DNA of 17,804 nt from positions 1 to 17,804 of the forward strand of contig JASANZ010001827.1 in assembly GCA_030849805.1 (NCBI GenBank), given 5' to 3'. This DNA comes from Sergeia podlipaevii. Lineage: Eukaryota; Euglenozoa; Kinetoplastea; Trypanosomatida; Trypanosomatidae. Numbering within the stretch: the first letter of the stretch is position 1; each line of letters starts with the position of its first letter. Under the pieces are notes generated by a model. It was not told the origin of the DNA. It worked only from the letters and a program-made list of their open reading frames with translations, and made no database searches. Positions 8,148 to 16,495 of the stretch are shown one piece after another. Made by a program: the position numbers and the translations under genes.

Positions 8148-8490
8148 GAATACCTGGTACGCAAACGTGACGACCGCCAGAAAAAAAAAAGAATTCGTTG
8201 TGCGCTACTACTTACACAATTCTGTAGAAAAGAAAAAAGAATCAAAAATTTCGAAACAGGAGTGGCAGAATGTAGCATTAGTGTCAATAAATATAAAAAA
8301 AGAGAAGAAGCTGTCAAGGATGCGTTGTATCTGAAATAATAGATTTCAAGAAAAAAACACGCATAAGCGCAAGTTAATGAGTCTGATGTATCATACTAAA
8401 TAACTTGGATTGTATGTGAACGTAGAAGAGCGCAAAAATGTTGTTCTTCAAAAAAAAAGGAAAAAAAAAGTCGTTCTGACTGTTCAAGTG
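8148..8490. other. Spacer between the MRG gene and BRCA2
   Basis: The shortest spacer in the window, about 340 bp. It is A-rich on the plus strand and contains the BRCA2 splice signal and the 3' UTR of the MRG gene. A G-interrupted A tract at about 8450-8469 lies right after the MRG stop. No gene is supported. Confidence 0.6.
8154..8190 (-). promoter_or_regulatory. Predicted trans-splice acceptor of BRCA2
   Basis: On the minus strand a T10 run (8190-8181) is followed by the first AG at 8155-8154. The site leaves only about 6 nt before the upstream Met (8147) and about 45 nt before the Met at 8108. This favours the second Met as the start. A second AG at 8123-8122 would exclude the first Met entirely. 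Confidence 0.5.
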
Positions 8491-9108
8491 TCAGCGCAGT
8501 GGCACATAAGCATCTAGAGACACAAACTTGTTTTTGGAAGCCTCCAAAAGCTTGAGTGTAGCATTCACAAAAGCCCAGAGTGGTCGCTTTGAGAAATCAG
8601 GAACACCCGACCCACCAAGCCTATCGTAGTGATCCAGTATTTGTGGTAGGGCAATATACAACCGCAGTAAGTACTCTAGTGGCAGCACCCGTGACACACG
8701 CGCGTGCTCGACTCCGACTCCGGCATCTTCGTCAGTCCTCCGCTTCCTATTGCCGTGGACCTTTACTCTTGGGCCGCTGTGATGATCCTTTTCCTTGTGC
8801 AACGCAGCAGTAATCACAAGCCGCCTCTCTCGTGGAAGAAGAAAAGAAAGTCCGCATGCCTGCTCTAGAACTTCAATGATAAAACTAGAGCAGCAGTCCA
8901 CAAGATCTGTTCCAAATCCTTGCTCAGCAAGGAGTTGCGCGATAGTCGCTCGGTTATCTAAAAGAAAGTCGTAGATATTTTCCTGTGAGTTGTATACAGG
9001 TGGGATAGATGGGCTTTGTGGGTCCTCTGCGCACATGAGGTGTGCGCGCACTACGCCTAACAAATTGTGCGCCCACTCAATTCTTATGTTGGCGAACTCC
9101 ATGAGCAC
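8491..9108 (-). CDS. MRG-domain protein (MRG15/Eaf3-like), no chromodomain
   Basis: Likely nuclear chromatin-complex subunit. MRG domains dock partner peptides in NuA4-type acetyltransferase and related complexes. At 205 residues the protein is mostly a divergent MRG domain. ENIYDFLLDN (43-52) fits the first part. FIIEVLEQACGLSFLLPRER (76-95) fits the helix and strand around the family's L-Y-x-F-ER segment. LPLEYLLRLYIALPQILDHY (142-161) fits the family's H/YLLRLF-x-x-LPELL helix. The C-terminus WAFVNATLKLLEASKNKFVSLDAYVPLR ends with the expected F-x4-Y pattern. A basic, probably disordered insert (about 105-140, with KVHGNRKRRTDED) interrupts the domain. There is no N-terminal chromodomain, so it resembles short MRGX-like members. 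As I recall, an MRG-like gene also neighbours BRCA2 in T. brucei. A second Met at 9102 could be the start instead. Confidence 0.65.
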   Translation of the reverse strand: MLMEFANIRIEWAHNLLGVVRAHLMCAEDPQSPSIPPVYNSQENIYDFLLDNRATIAQLLAEQGFGTDLVDCCSSFIIEVLEQACGLSFLLPRERRLVITAALHKEKDHHSGPRVKVHGNRKRRTDEDAGVGVEHARVSRVLPLEYLLRLYIALPQILDHYDRLGGSGVPDFSKRPLWAFVNATLKLLEASKNKFVSLDAYVPLR

Positions 9109-10038
9109 AAGGAAAAGGAGGATGCGATGTATGGTCTATTGATTCGCTAAAAATCTAGTATGCATATAAATGAGTAGAGAGAGAGAAATCACCTAATGTA
9201 AGCAGCGTGAATACGCATATGTGTCTATATCCTCAAACTTCCTCTTTAGTTTATTTCTTTTATTTAAAAAAAAGTATTCAAAGCCAGCAATATAACAGTT
9301 AAAAAAGTAAGCATCACAGGTACAATTTACTATTGATCATAAAAAACAACAAGAAAGTACAGGCATTTCCTCCACCAATTTTCATACTAAAGGCTGGCCC
9401 AGGTCATAGTGAAATGCCATATTCTTCTGATATCTATATATAGCGAAAAGACGGCGGCCCAGCACACATGATAAAGGCTCCACTATTTCCTTGCACAATG
9501 CAGGAGCGCTACACGCTCAAACAATCTTTTTTCATTGGCTTCGCTAATGAATAGTTCATTTCACTTTTTTTTTAAAAGAAAAAAGCACCTTCCCCCTGGT
9601 CCAACGCCAGAATATCTCCCCCTTGCCACTACTTCTGGAGAAAAACAAAGATAATAAAAAAATGAAATATAAATAAGCATCGTATCAAAAAGAATTTGTC
9701 CAACACAGACGCTAGCAACTTGCGCGCAAAGAAAAAAAAAGGCTGAACAAAAAACAATCATTTCTTTTATTTCTTTATAGATGCGCTTATACACTACCTC
9801 ACTTCAACTGTATATCATCCATCAAACCCAACATCCAAGTTCCACTACACAGCAATCATAAAACTATATCACAGATGGCCACTTCCCAGTCAAAAAAAAA
9901 AAAAAAAAAGATGTCAAAGCAACATCAACTAGTTCCTGCAACCCACAAATTGTAGAACACAAAAAGATAAATTAAAAAAAAAAAATTGAAAAAAAAAAAA
10001 GGACACGCACAAAAGTGTCAAATCATCTACCTTCTTGC
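9109..10038. other. Spacer: 3' UTR of the polyglutamine protein gene and 5' region of the MRG gene
   Basis: AT-rich stretch of 930 bp. Near its right end are three long A runs: A17 at 9893-9909, A12 at 9974-9985 and A12 at 9989-10000. A 77-codon minus-strand frame (9794-9561) is Phe-rich low complexity and is not called. Nothing else recognisable. Confidence 0.6.
9155..9188 (-). promoter_or_regulatory. Predicted trans-splice acceptor of the MRG-domain gene
   Basis: On the minus strand a TTTCTCTCTCTCT pyrimidine tract (9188-9176) is followed by the first AG at 9156-9155. The predicted 5' UTR is about 46 nt. This is the only start in the window preceded by a mixed CT tract instead of a T homopolymer. 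Confidence 0.5.
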
Positions 10039-10807
10039 CTAAACAAGCATGCGGCAGGCAACAATATCACAGGGAACGTGCTTCTCTGCAATTAGCCAGT
10101 AACCTTGGCGTTCAACAGAAAACAAAAGGGCGTAGTCATGAGGATAATCATGAAGAGGATTCCCATCCTTGGTGCCGGTCTTTGCTCGATTAAGAAGATA
10201 AATTGCCTTCTTTAAGTTGTCCTTTGACATGCCAACTGCATTGGTGATGTTGAACTTCATCTCCCGAGGCGTGATCTGGTAGACAATGACACAGGAGTCT
10301 TCGCTCCACTCGCGAATTACATCCTCACGCTTTATGATACGATGAAACGCAGAGTACTCATCGACACGACCCGGCTGCGGTACTTGCTGAAGTTGTTGCT
10401 GTAACACAGCCTGCTGCTGCTGCTGCTGTTGGAGCAAAACTTGCTGCTGCTGCTGTTGTTGTTGCTTTGCCCATGCGTTCTTTTCATCGTTCGAATGCGA
10501 GTTGGAGTACGTGCTGATGGTTGCGTACATCTGAGCCGACAAGTGTGTGTTTACCTTACAATCACGTACGTAGCGGCGGAACGCCTGACGGTCACAGTGA
10601 ACAACGTTGTCATTGCATAGAACAGTGTTGTGCACAACGCAGAAGTCAGCAGGCCAGTTGAAGTTATTGCCGTTTAGCTCCTCCACAGCTTCCGCGGGTG
10701 AGCTGAAAAGAGAAGAAAGGTCAAAACTACTTTCCGACGTATTGAGCTTCGTCTCACTGCCTTTGAGAACAAAGGAGTGCGTAACATTCCACTTTTGGTG
10801 CTGCTGC

Positions 10808-10851
<44 letters not shown>

Positions 10852-11841
10852 ACGCATAAGACGCATAATAATGTCCGAACCCTGTGCTGCGTTGGCGGCT
10901 GCAGGCGAGACCTGTCCACTAACTTTAGAGGCTTCGGCGCTTAGAACGGCGGGGTCAATGAGAGCCTGATTTGGGGGGACACCAGATCCCGCGGCGGGCG
11001 GGCTCTTGGCGCGACCGCTTTTCGCACTGCGCGGCATGGGAATGGTTATGGTCGCGGATGCCGCGTTTCTCGGCGCTACCGAGGCCAGCACATATTGGGG
11101 CTCCTGACCATGCACAAGGTCGGTGGCCGCGCCAGCAACACCAAACTTGGTACTCTTCAGCCACAAAGACCATGACGGCGCAAACGTGAGTGGCTTCTCC
11201 ATTCCTTCCTCAACCACATCCACGTAGCCAGCAGTCGCGCGCGCGTTTTGTAGATCGCGATACGCGTCCTGCGTAAGCGACATCCCTTCTGTGACGTTGC
11301 TCACAAACATCATCACATCAACGGTAGAGGATTGCTTAAGAAGAGACTCAGTAACAGTGATACGTCGGTTCGGCTGGAACACAGGCTCGACACTCAAAAT
11401 AGTAAAGGCAATGGAGGGGCCACCAGCGGGGCGAATAGTGAGGTGCAACAAGGCCCTCAAAAGACGCTTACCGTCCGTGTTCGGCGTCACCTCCACAGGT
11501 TCACATAAAAGGCCAAGACGGAGCAACACAACGGTGCCCTCTTCGTGCTGCTCAGTTCGGCTTGTCTCTAGAAGGGCGTACATCTTCCTGGTGGTTTGAC
11601 TGCCCTTGAGATGATTTAAGACCGCCGGGACTACATTGTGCATGATCGCAACGGTAGGTCCGCTCACCGCCAACAGCTCCCCAAAGCGCTCGATCTCCGT
11701 GGCGTCAAGGTGGGCAAAGTCGGTGTTGCTCACGGTAAGCTGCTTCAGCGCAACATTATTTGTCACCACGGACGGCTTTCGGTCTATCCAACCCGCATTG
11801 TCATCAAAATATTTAACCTTTGCAGTAGACCCGTTAGCCAT
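10039..11841 (-). CDS. Polyglutamine-containing hypothetical protein (600 aa)
   Basis: I do not recognise this protein. Numbered from the Met at 11841, residues 1-250 look like a folded alpha/beta region (DATEIERFGELLAVSGPTVA, LLRALLHLTIRPAGGPSIAF). About residues 265-320 are Pro/Ala/Ser-rich and basic. A Q17 tract occupies 331-347 (10851-10801). Residues 355-455 look folded. Q8 and Q7 tracts at 460-467 and 471-477 are separated by VLL. The C-terminal 110 residues look folded again (CVIVYQITPREMKFNITNAV, DYALLFSVERQGYWLIAEKH). No signal peptide or membrane segment is evident. The frame is open 21 codons further to a Met at 11904, downstream of the predicted acceptor, so that longer form is possible, but its extra residues look like translated leader. 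Glutamine tracts in trypanosomatid and yeast proteins often occur in RNA-binding or transcription-related factors, but nothing here proves such a role. Confidence 0.8.
10389..10464 (-). repeat. CAG/CAA tracts encoding Q7 and Q8
   Basis: Two nearly pure glutamine-codon runs (10464-10441 and 10431-10411) are separated by three codons for VLL, followed by a looser Gln/Leu stretch. They lie in frame within the polyglutamine protein gene. Length may vary between alleles. Confidence 0.85.
10801..10851 (-). repeat. CAG/CAA tract encoding Q17
   Basis: Seventeen consecutive glutamine codons lie in frame. Most of the tract is a CAA-CAG alternation, a 6-nt repeat unit, and it ends in pure CAG toward the C-terminal side. 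A His and one more Gln follow. The alternation hints at expansion by hexamer steps instead of triplet slippage. Confidence 0.9.
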
Positions 11842-12503
11842 GGCTACCTCCTGCGCGTAAATTACAGTGTGTGTATATGTTATAAAAACGATCTGTGTTT
11901 GCAATAACTATTTCTATATACTTCTCGTTTTCTCCGCTCGCAACAGAAAAAAAAAAAACATTCGGCAGCATAAAGACGAGAAAGAAAAGAAAGAAAGGAA
12001 GGAAAAATAAAGGTAAAGCGACACAAAGACGATCACTGCATGCATAGAAAAAGTAATGCAGCCTTATCTCCCAACGCGGTCTCCACTACTAAGGATAGAA
12101 GAGAAGCACAAAAAAAAAAGACAGCTTTTCAACTCCTGGTCACAAGAGCATCAAACAATAATAACAATAAACTTAGGCAACTTGACAGCATAGTATTCTG
12201 TTAAGCGCTGAAAAATGTAACGACAATTATCCACTGGTATATTAAAACAACAACAGGAACCCGCAATTGCAAGCACTCAAGAACGAAACAAAAAAAAAAG
12301 TGTTCTTTACTCATCCATAGCTTGCTACCACGTTGTACTCCCTGTAGTGTGGCACAGTGCGGTATTAGAGATATATCCGCACTATACATCGAAAAATGTT
12401 TGGCGCGCATACATGAAGTAATGTTTAGAAGAAGAAAATGAAAACACTAATCTTCAGCGATTCTCCAACAAGACACTAGCATTGTATGCACATGTGATCC
12501 TTT
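11842..12503. other. Spacer between the K+ channel and the polyglutamine protein gene
   Basis: AT-rich, with a purine-rich stretch near 11976-12015 and A runs near 12110-12119 and 12289-12299. A 69-codon minus-strand frame (12410-12201) has a hydrophobic C-terminal half but lies wholly in the channel's 3' UTR with no good supporting signal. I see no gene. Confidence 0.55.
11937..11958 (-). promoter_or_regulatory. Predicted trans-splice acceptor of the polyglutamine protein gene
   Basis: On the minus strand a T12 run (11958-11947) is followed by the first AG at 11938-11937. The predicted 5' UTR is about 95 nt to the Met at 11841 and about 32 nt to the upstream Met at 11904. Confidence 0.5.
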
Positions 12504-15500
12504 CTAACTTTCTGTCGTGCCGCCACTTCCATCCAGGCAGTATACAATATCATCAACGAGAAGTGGCATGGCGAGCGGCGGATTAGTAACAAAAAAGCGT
12601 GGGTTGCCAGGTAACATCTCAGCACGTGGGAACAGTCGGAACACACCAATAGCCACGCATGAACGCTTTGCTAACAGAAACTCGAATGCATCTCCAAATG
12701 TCTTGAACTGCAAGGCGTGGTTGCTGCACAGCTTCAAAAGCGTCTGCGACTGGTTGGGGCGGTTGCACCACACCGAAAGGTCAAACATCTCAGCGGTGGA
12801 GATGAGATTCAGCACCATCTCAAAGAAACTCACAATACGTGTGTCGCGGTGACTGTGAATCATGAGTGTCTGCACCATGTTAGAAGAGAAGCAGCGACCA
12901 ATCATAAACGCCAGTGAGTCTTGAAAGTTCCTCTCACCACGGCTCCGCCACTCCGCGTCGGTGTGAAAAGGAGAGACTTTGATGCATGACGTAAAAGACT
13001 GCAGCTCCACTACAATGTTTTGCTCAGGAATGTCCTCATCGCCATCACGAGAGCGCTCACTCCATTCAATCAGCTCGCGGACGCTATTTTCAACAGAGAA
13101 AATGGGCACATCACCGAAGTCGCGAGCACCCATCTGAGAGCAATACAACAGAATTCCACGCACCTTGGAAATATCTGTGTCAGCTGTCAAAGCGTAGTTC
13201 AAGTGGGAGTCCAGCGACCCTTGACCGCGTATGTAGCGAAGTGGTACGCCAAATGTTTCACGCCATGTCTTGAGAAAATCAACCGGGTGCTTGCGCAGTG
13301 TCAGAAGAGTTAGGCGAGACTGGGCGTGAATAGAGCGGATGCACTCCATCATCATATAGAGCTGGTATTGTGCAATTGTCTGCGAAATAACATCCTCATA
13401 AATCGACGTATTCGTTTGACGAATAATGGATGTCGTTTGGTCCACAAAGAGAAACACCTCTTCGTTGTTGCTTACGTCTTCGCTTGACGGACACCTCGCA
13501 AGCTCTGTTGCTTGCTCCTCCGCCAGTTGCAGCAACAGTGCGTTGATAGCTGTTTGAGAGTCACGCACAAGCCCATCCTGAGCTCCAGTGCGCTTAGCCG
13601 CTGCTGCGGCGCTCTCATAAATGCTAAGCAGCTTGCTCAGGCGCTCAGCGCCCGCAGCACCGATAGTGAGAGACGTAAGAGGAACGCCTCCTGGTGTCTT
13701 GAGAGACCATGGAAGCCTACCTAGTTCATCACGCAAGTCCTCTTCGGAACGCTGCATCACAGTCCCAGCAGCGTGCGCACCTTTCGGGGCCAGTCTCTCT
13801 TGTTGTGACTCCTCATTCATTTCACACAGGTCCGTGGTGCTATTGTTATACGGATAGAACACAATCGATGCATTGATATTCCGACGCAGCAACTCGTTTT
13901 CATTTATCCCTTGTCTAAAATGGGTACCATACCCCTCGTCGTTACGGGAGTCATCAAGCGAGCTGCTCTGCGCGAAGAACTCTAACGCCGTCACTAAACC
14001 GTTGCGTTGCCTCTCGTAAATGGCAAGCAACACATCACCTTCCGTCAGGATGACGTTGAGATCGAGCCGCACGACGCGCTGCGCAAACTGCTCCATGCCG
14101 ACGATCATGACATCATGATACTTAAATTTAGAAACGACAGTACGCAGCGTGCTTCCTATAAACCGCTCCGGAACTGGGCAAGTGGTGATAACGTTGCGGC
14201 GGCTATACTCGTATAGATGCCTCCAGTCGTAAATTCCTGCATCAGTCCAGAGATCAGCTGGCTCCTCCCCCTCTGCCCAGGCAGTGCGGACTAAGTTCAC
14301 TAAGAAAGGGACAACCCCCGGCAGTAGCAGTGCGCTTGCCATCAAATTCTTCTTGAGGTGCTCATCAATCACAGCTGCCCTCTGTCCACGCAGCAGCTTC
14401 GCGTGAAGCCCGTAGCGAAGCCACACGTACTGAGGGAGTGTGGGCATCAGCCTTTCAAATATTAGCGAAGAGAGCATCACATCATCGTCAACGCGGGAAG
14501 AGTAGCCCTCGCGTATGGGGAAAATGATGACACCCGCGGCGCTGTCTGCCTTCATGCGCTTCAGTGACGACGCGTCCAGCGTACTCATAAGCAGAAATGT
14601 GCAACGCAAACGGTACGTCGGGTGTCTCCCTATGGCAAGCACGTCGGCAGGAAAATCCTTATTGCAAAAACAGACCGCTTTCATCGGGTACAAACAGAAA
14701 ACTTCGTCTAGGAGAGAGATGATATCCTCTCGAGTGACACGGCCATACACAATAAAGTGGTTCTTTCTTCCCCTGTAAGACCGAAGCGCCTTGAGGATCT
14801 TCGCAGTAGATCGCATGACTTGAATAAACGTGGGCATTTTAGCCACAAATATGAAAATGATCACTATTGTGATAGTCTTGCCTTCCGGGGTGGATGGTGT
14901 CACATCACCAAAACCTACTGTGGACACCGTCACAATCACAAAGTATATAGACACGATCACATTCATTGGGTGGCCCTGAAACGTTTGATCAATGCGAAAA
15001 ATCTCCGCTGCAGAGAACACCATGCAGACAAATAGTGAAATTGGGCCTGCAGCAAGCCGAATAAGGTCCAACTTGCGATTACGCTTCGACATCACTGCAA
15101 CAGAGTCTAAGATAAAAAGGAAGTACTGCCGAAGCGGCCAGCAACGAAGGAAGAGTGGCACATACATCTGGCTTACCCAAGCAAGGCTTGGAGCTATTGA
15201 AACAAAGAAGAGCACAATCTGATAAACGGAGGTGCTGACGACAACAAACAGTGTCATGATGCTCAGCGAGTAGGCAAAAAACAGCTGAAGAAGAGACACA
15301 AGAGAGAGAACGAAAAAGGCATAAAACCATCCGCTGTGCACCTTTTGGTCGTACGTCACCCAGTTCACGTCGTAGCTGCGTGTGGACTGCACAAGGTACA
15401 ACACCACCATCGCCAACTCTACCAGAAACAAAAGCATCCACACGCACAAGGCACCAACCGGGTACTGACGTACAAAACGCTGGAAGAAATACCGTGGCCC

Positions 15501-15803
15501 AGAGATATACGTAAAGTCCTTCTCTGCAGCTGTATGTTGTGGTGTATACTGCTGGGTTGGATTCCAACTATCCACCTCCGCCACTGTCCCATCAGTATTG
15601 GCCTTCCTTGTGGGTTTGCCTCTGCGCACCGGGCGTGTTCGCCAATATCGAGTCAAAGTCGGCAGGTCTTGCTGGGGTGTACCATGCGACACCGTCAAGT
15701 CAATGGCTTCCAAGGACCCTAGTGCCGACGTGTTTTTCCTTGTACCTGAGTAACCTGTACTACTGGTGAGGCTCGCATTGGGAACATCGTTCTCTGCAGA
15801 CAT
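12504..15803 (-). CDS. Slo/BK-like (calcium-activated type) potassium channel alpha subunit
   Basis: Membrane K+ channel of 1099 residues, with the overall plan of Slo/BK channels and of the trypanosomatid CAKC channel. A hydrophilic N-terminus (1-105) precedes membrane segments at about 118-138, 157-180, 181-203, a weak S4 at 215-235 and S5 at 250-267. The pore helix and selectivity filter TVSTVGFGD sit at 292-300, and S6 at 310-330. RCK1 begins at about 346 (RKNHFIVYGRVTREDIISLL). RCK2 runs from about 783 to 1090 and ends with the family-typical NPRFFVTNPP (1067-1076) and DDIVYCL. About 170 poorly conserved, mostly polar residues (610-780) link the two. S4 carries few charges (Arg220, Arg225), and no calcium bowl is seen after IVVEL (930-934). 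The channel probably sets membrane potential; calcium dependence is unproven. The Met at 15803 lies about 168 nt after the predicted acceptor. Confidence 0.93.
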   Translation of the reverse strand: MSAENDVPNASLTSSTGYSGTRKNTSALGSLEAIDLTVSHGTPQQDLPTLTRYWRTRPVRRGKPTRKANTDGTVAEVDSWNPTQQYTPQHTAAEKDFTYISGPRYFFQRFVRQYPVGALCVWMLLFLVELAMVVLYLVQSTRSYDVNWVTYDQKVHSGWFYAFFVLSLVSLLQLFFAYSLSIMTLFVVVSTSVYQIVLFFVSIAPSLAWVSQMYVPLFLRCWPLRQYFLFILDSVAVMSKRNRKLDLIRLAAGPISLFVCMVFSAAEIFRIDQTFQGHPMNVIVSIYFVIVTVSTVGFGDVTPSTPEGKTITIVIIFIFVAKMPTFIQVMRSTAKILKALRSYRGRKNHFIVYGRVTREDIISLLDEVFCLYPMKAVCFCNKDFPADVLAIGRHPTYRLRCTFLLMSTLDASSLKRMKADSAAGVIIFPIREGYSSRVDDDVMLSSLIFERLMPTLPQYVWLRYGLHAKLLRGQRAAVIDEHLKKNLMASALLLPGVVPFLVNLVRTAWAEGEEPADLWTDAGIYDWRHLYEYSRRNVITTCPVPERFIGSTLRTVVSKFKYHDVMIVGMEQFAQRVVRLDLNVILTEGDVLLAIYERQRNGLVTALEFFAQSSSLDDSRNDEGYGTHFRQGINENELLRRNINASIVFYPYNNSTTDLCEMNEESQQERLAPKGAHAAGTVMQRSEEDLRDELGRLPWSLKTPGGVPLTSLTIGAAGAERLSKLLSIYESAAAAAKRTGAQDGLVRDSQTAINALLLQLAEEQATELARCPSSEDVSNNEEVFLFVDQTTSIIRQTNTSIYEDVISQTIAQYQLYMMMECIRSIHAQSRLTLLTLRKHPVDFLKTWRETFGVPLRYIRGQGSLDSHLNYALTADTDISKVRGILLYCSQMGARDFGDVPIFSVENSVRELIEWSERSRDGDEDIPEQNIVVELQSFTSCIKVSPFHTDAEWRSRGERNFQDSLAFMIGRCFSSNMVQTLMIHSHRDTRIVSFFEMVLNLISTAEMFDLSVWCNRPNQSQTLLKLCSNHALQFKTFGDAFEFLLAKRSCVAIGVFRLFPRAEMLPGNPRFFVTNPPLAMPLLVDDIVYCLDGSGGTTES

Positions 15804-16495
15804 GTATATGATGTATATGCGGCACGAGTGGGTATATATAAATGAACAATAGGATAGCTAAATTTCAAAGCAACTATGTTGCTCTTGTGTATACAAAAAT
15901 AGCTCAAAAAACCTAACACCTCGTAAGTACGTAGCAGTGAGAATCTACCCGACCTCTCTTTAGCAATAAACCTATAAATTAGAAAAAAAAAAGGTGGGGT
16001 CAACTTAAAGAAGCACAAAAGAATTTAGCAACTAGGTACACTAAGCAAGGAAGCGTATGTATATATGTTTGTGTAGAGACAAAGGGGAGAAAGAGTAAGA
16101 GAAAAAATGAAGCAGCAACACCAAGCATACAAGTTGAATGAAACTATGCATGTAGAGACCTTAAAGTCTACAAAAGGGATGCTATAACAGCTACAACGGT
16201 GCAAGTATGCTAGCCTTTGCTAAATGCATTTCTAGTCTTGTACGTATAAATTTTTTTTCTTTAACAGGGGGATTGTATTCGTTGTAAAAGTCTCAACATC
16301 ATCGTCAAGAAAAAAAAAAAAAAATCCGTCCTAGTGGGACTCTAAGCAACATCAAACAAGAAGAATGCATTACATCGCTGTTTACATCTCCGCCTTTTTC
16401 TAAAATGCTGGCAGTTTTGTTTCTTTAAAAAGGAAAAAAAAAAATACACATTTGCTATAGCGCCACGTTCAAAGATGTTCGCAACACTAATAGCA
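15804..16495. other. Spacer between the 237-residue protein gene and the K+ channel
   Basis: AT-rich, with an A15 run (16310-16324), an A-rich run near 16432-16444 and a T8 run near 16252-16259. A 99-codon minus-strand frame (16018-15719) spans the acceptor region and overlaps the channel start out of frame, so it is rejected. Nothing else is recognisable. Confidence 0.55.
15972..15992 (-). promoter_or_regulatory. Predicted trans-splice acceptor of the K+ channel gene
   Basis: On the minus strand a T10 run (15992-15983) is followed by CTAATTTATAG, with AG at 15973-15972. This is a compact, textbook-like tract-to-acceptor arrangement. The predicted 5' UTR is about 168 nt. Confidence 0.55.

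Noticed and set aside
9561..9794. A 77-codon minus-strand frame in the spacer before the MRG gene
   Set aside because: Composition follows AT-rich DNA and homopolymers; no family resemblance.
10601..10860. Polycysteine frame on the plus strand opposite the Q17 tract
   Set aside because: It is only the antisense reading of the glutamine repeat and has no support as a gene.
12201..12410. A 69-codon minus-strand frame with a hydrophobic end in the channel 3' region
   Set aside because: Short, with no motif and no clear tract-AG signal close upstream; could be a small membrane protein, but support is too weak.
15079..15567. A 162-codon minus-strand frame inside the channel gene
   Set aside because: Alternate-frame shadow of the membrane region of the channel; the channel frame carries the pore signature.
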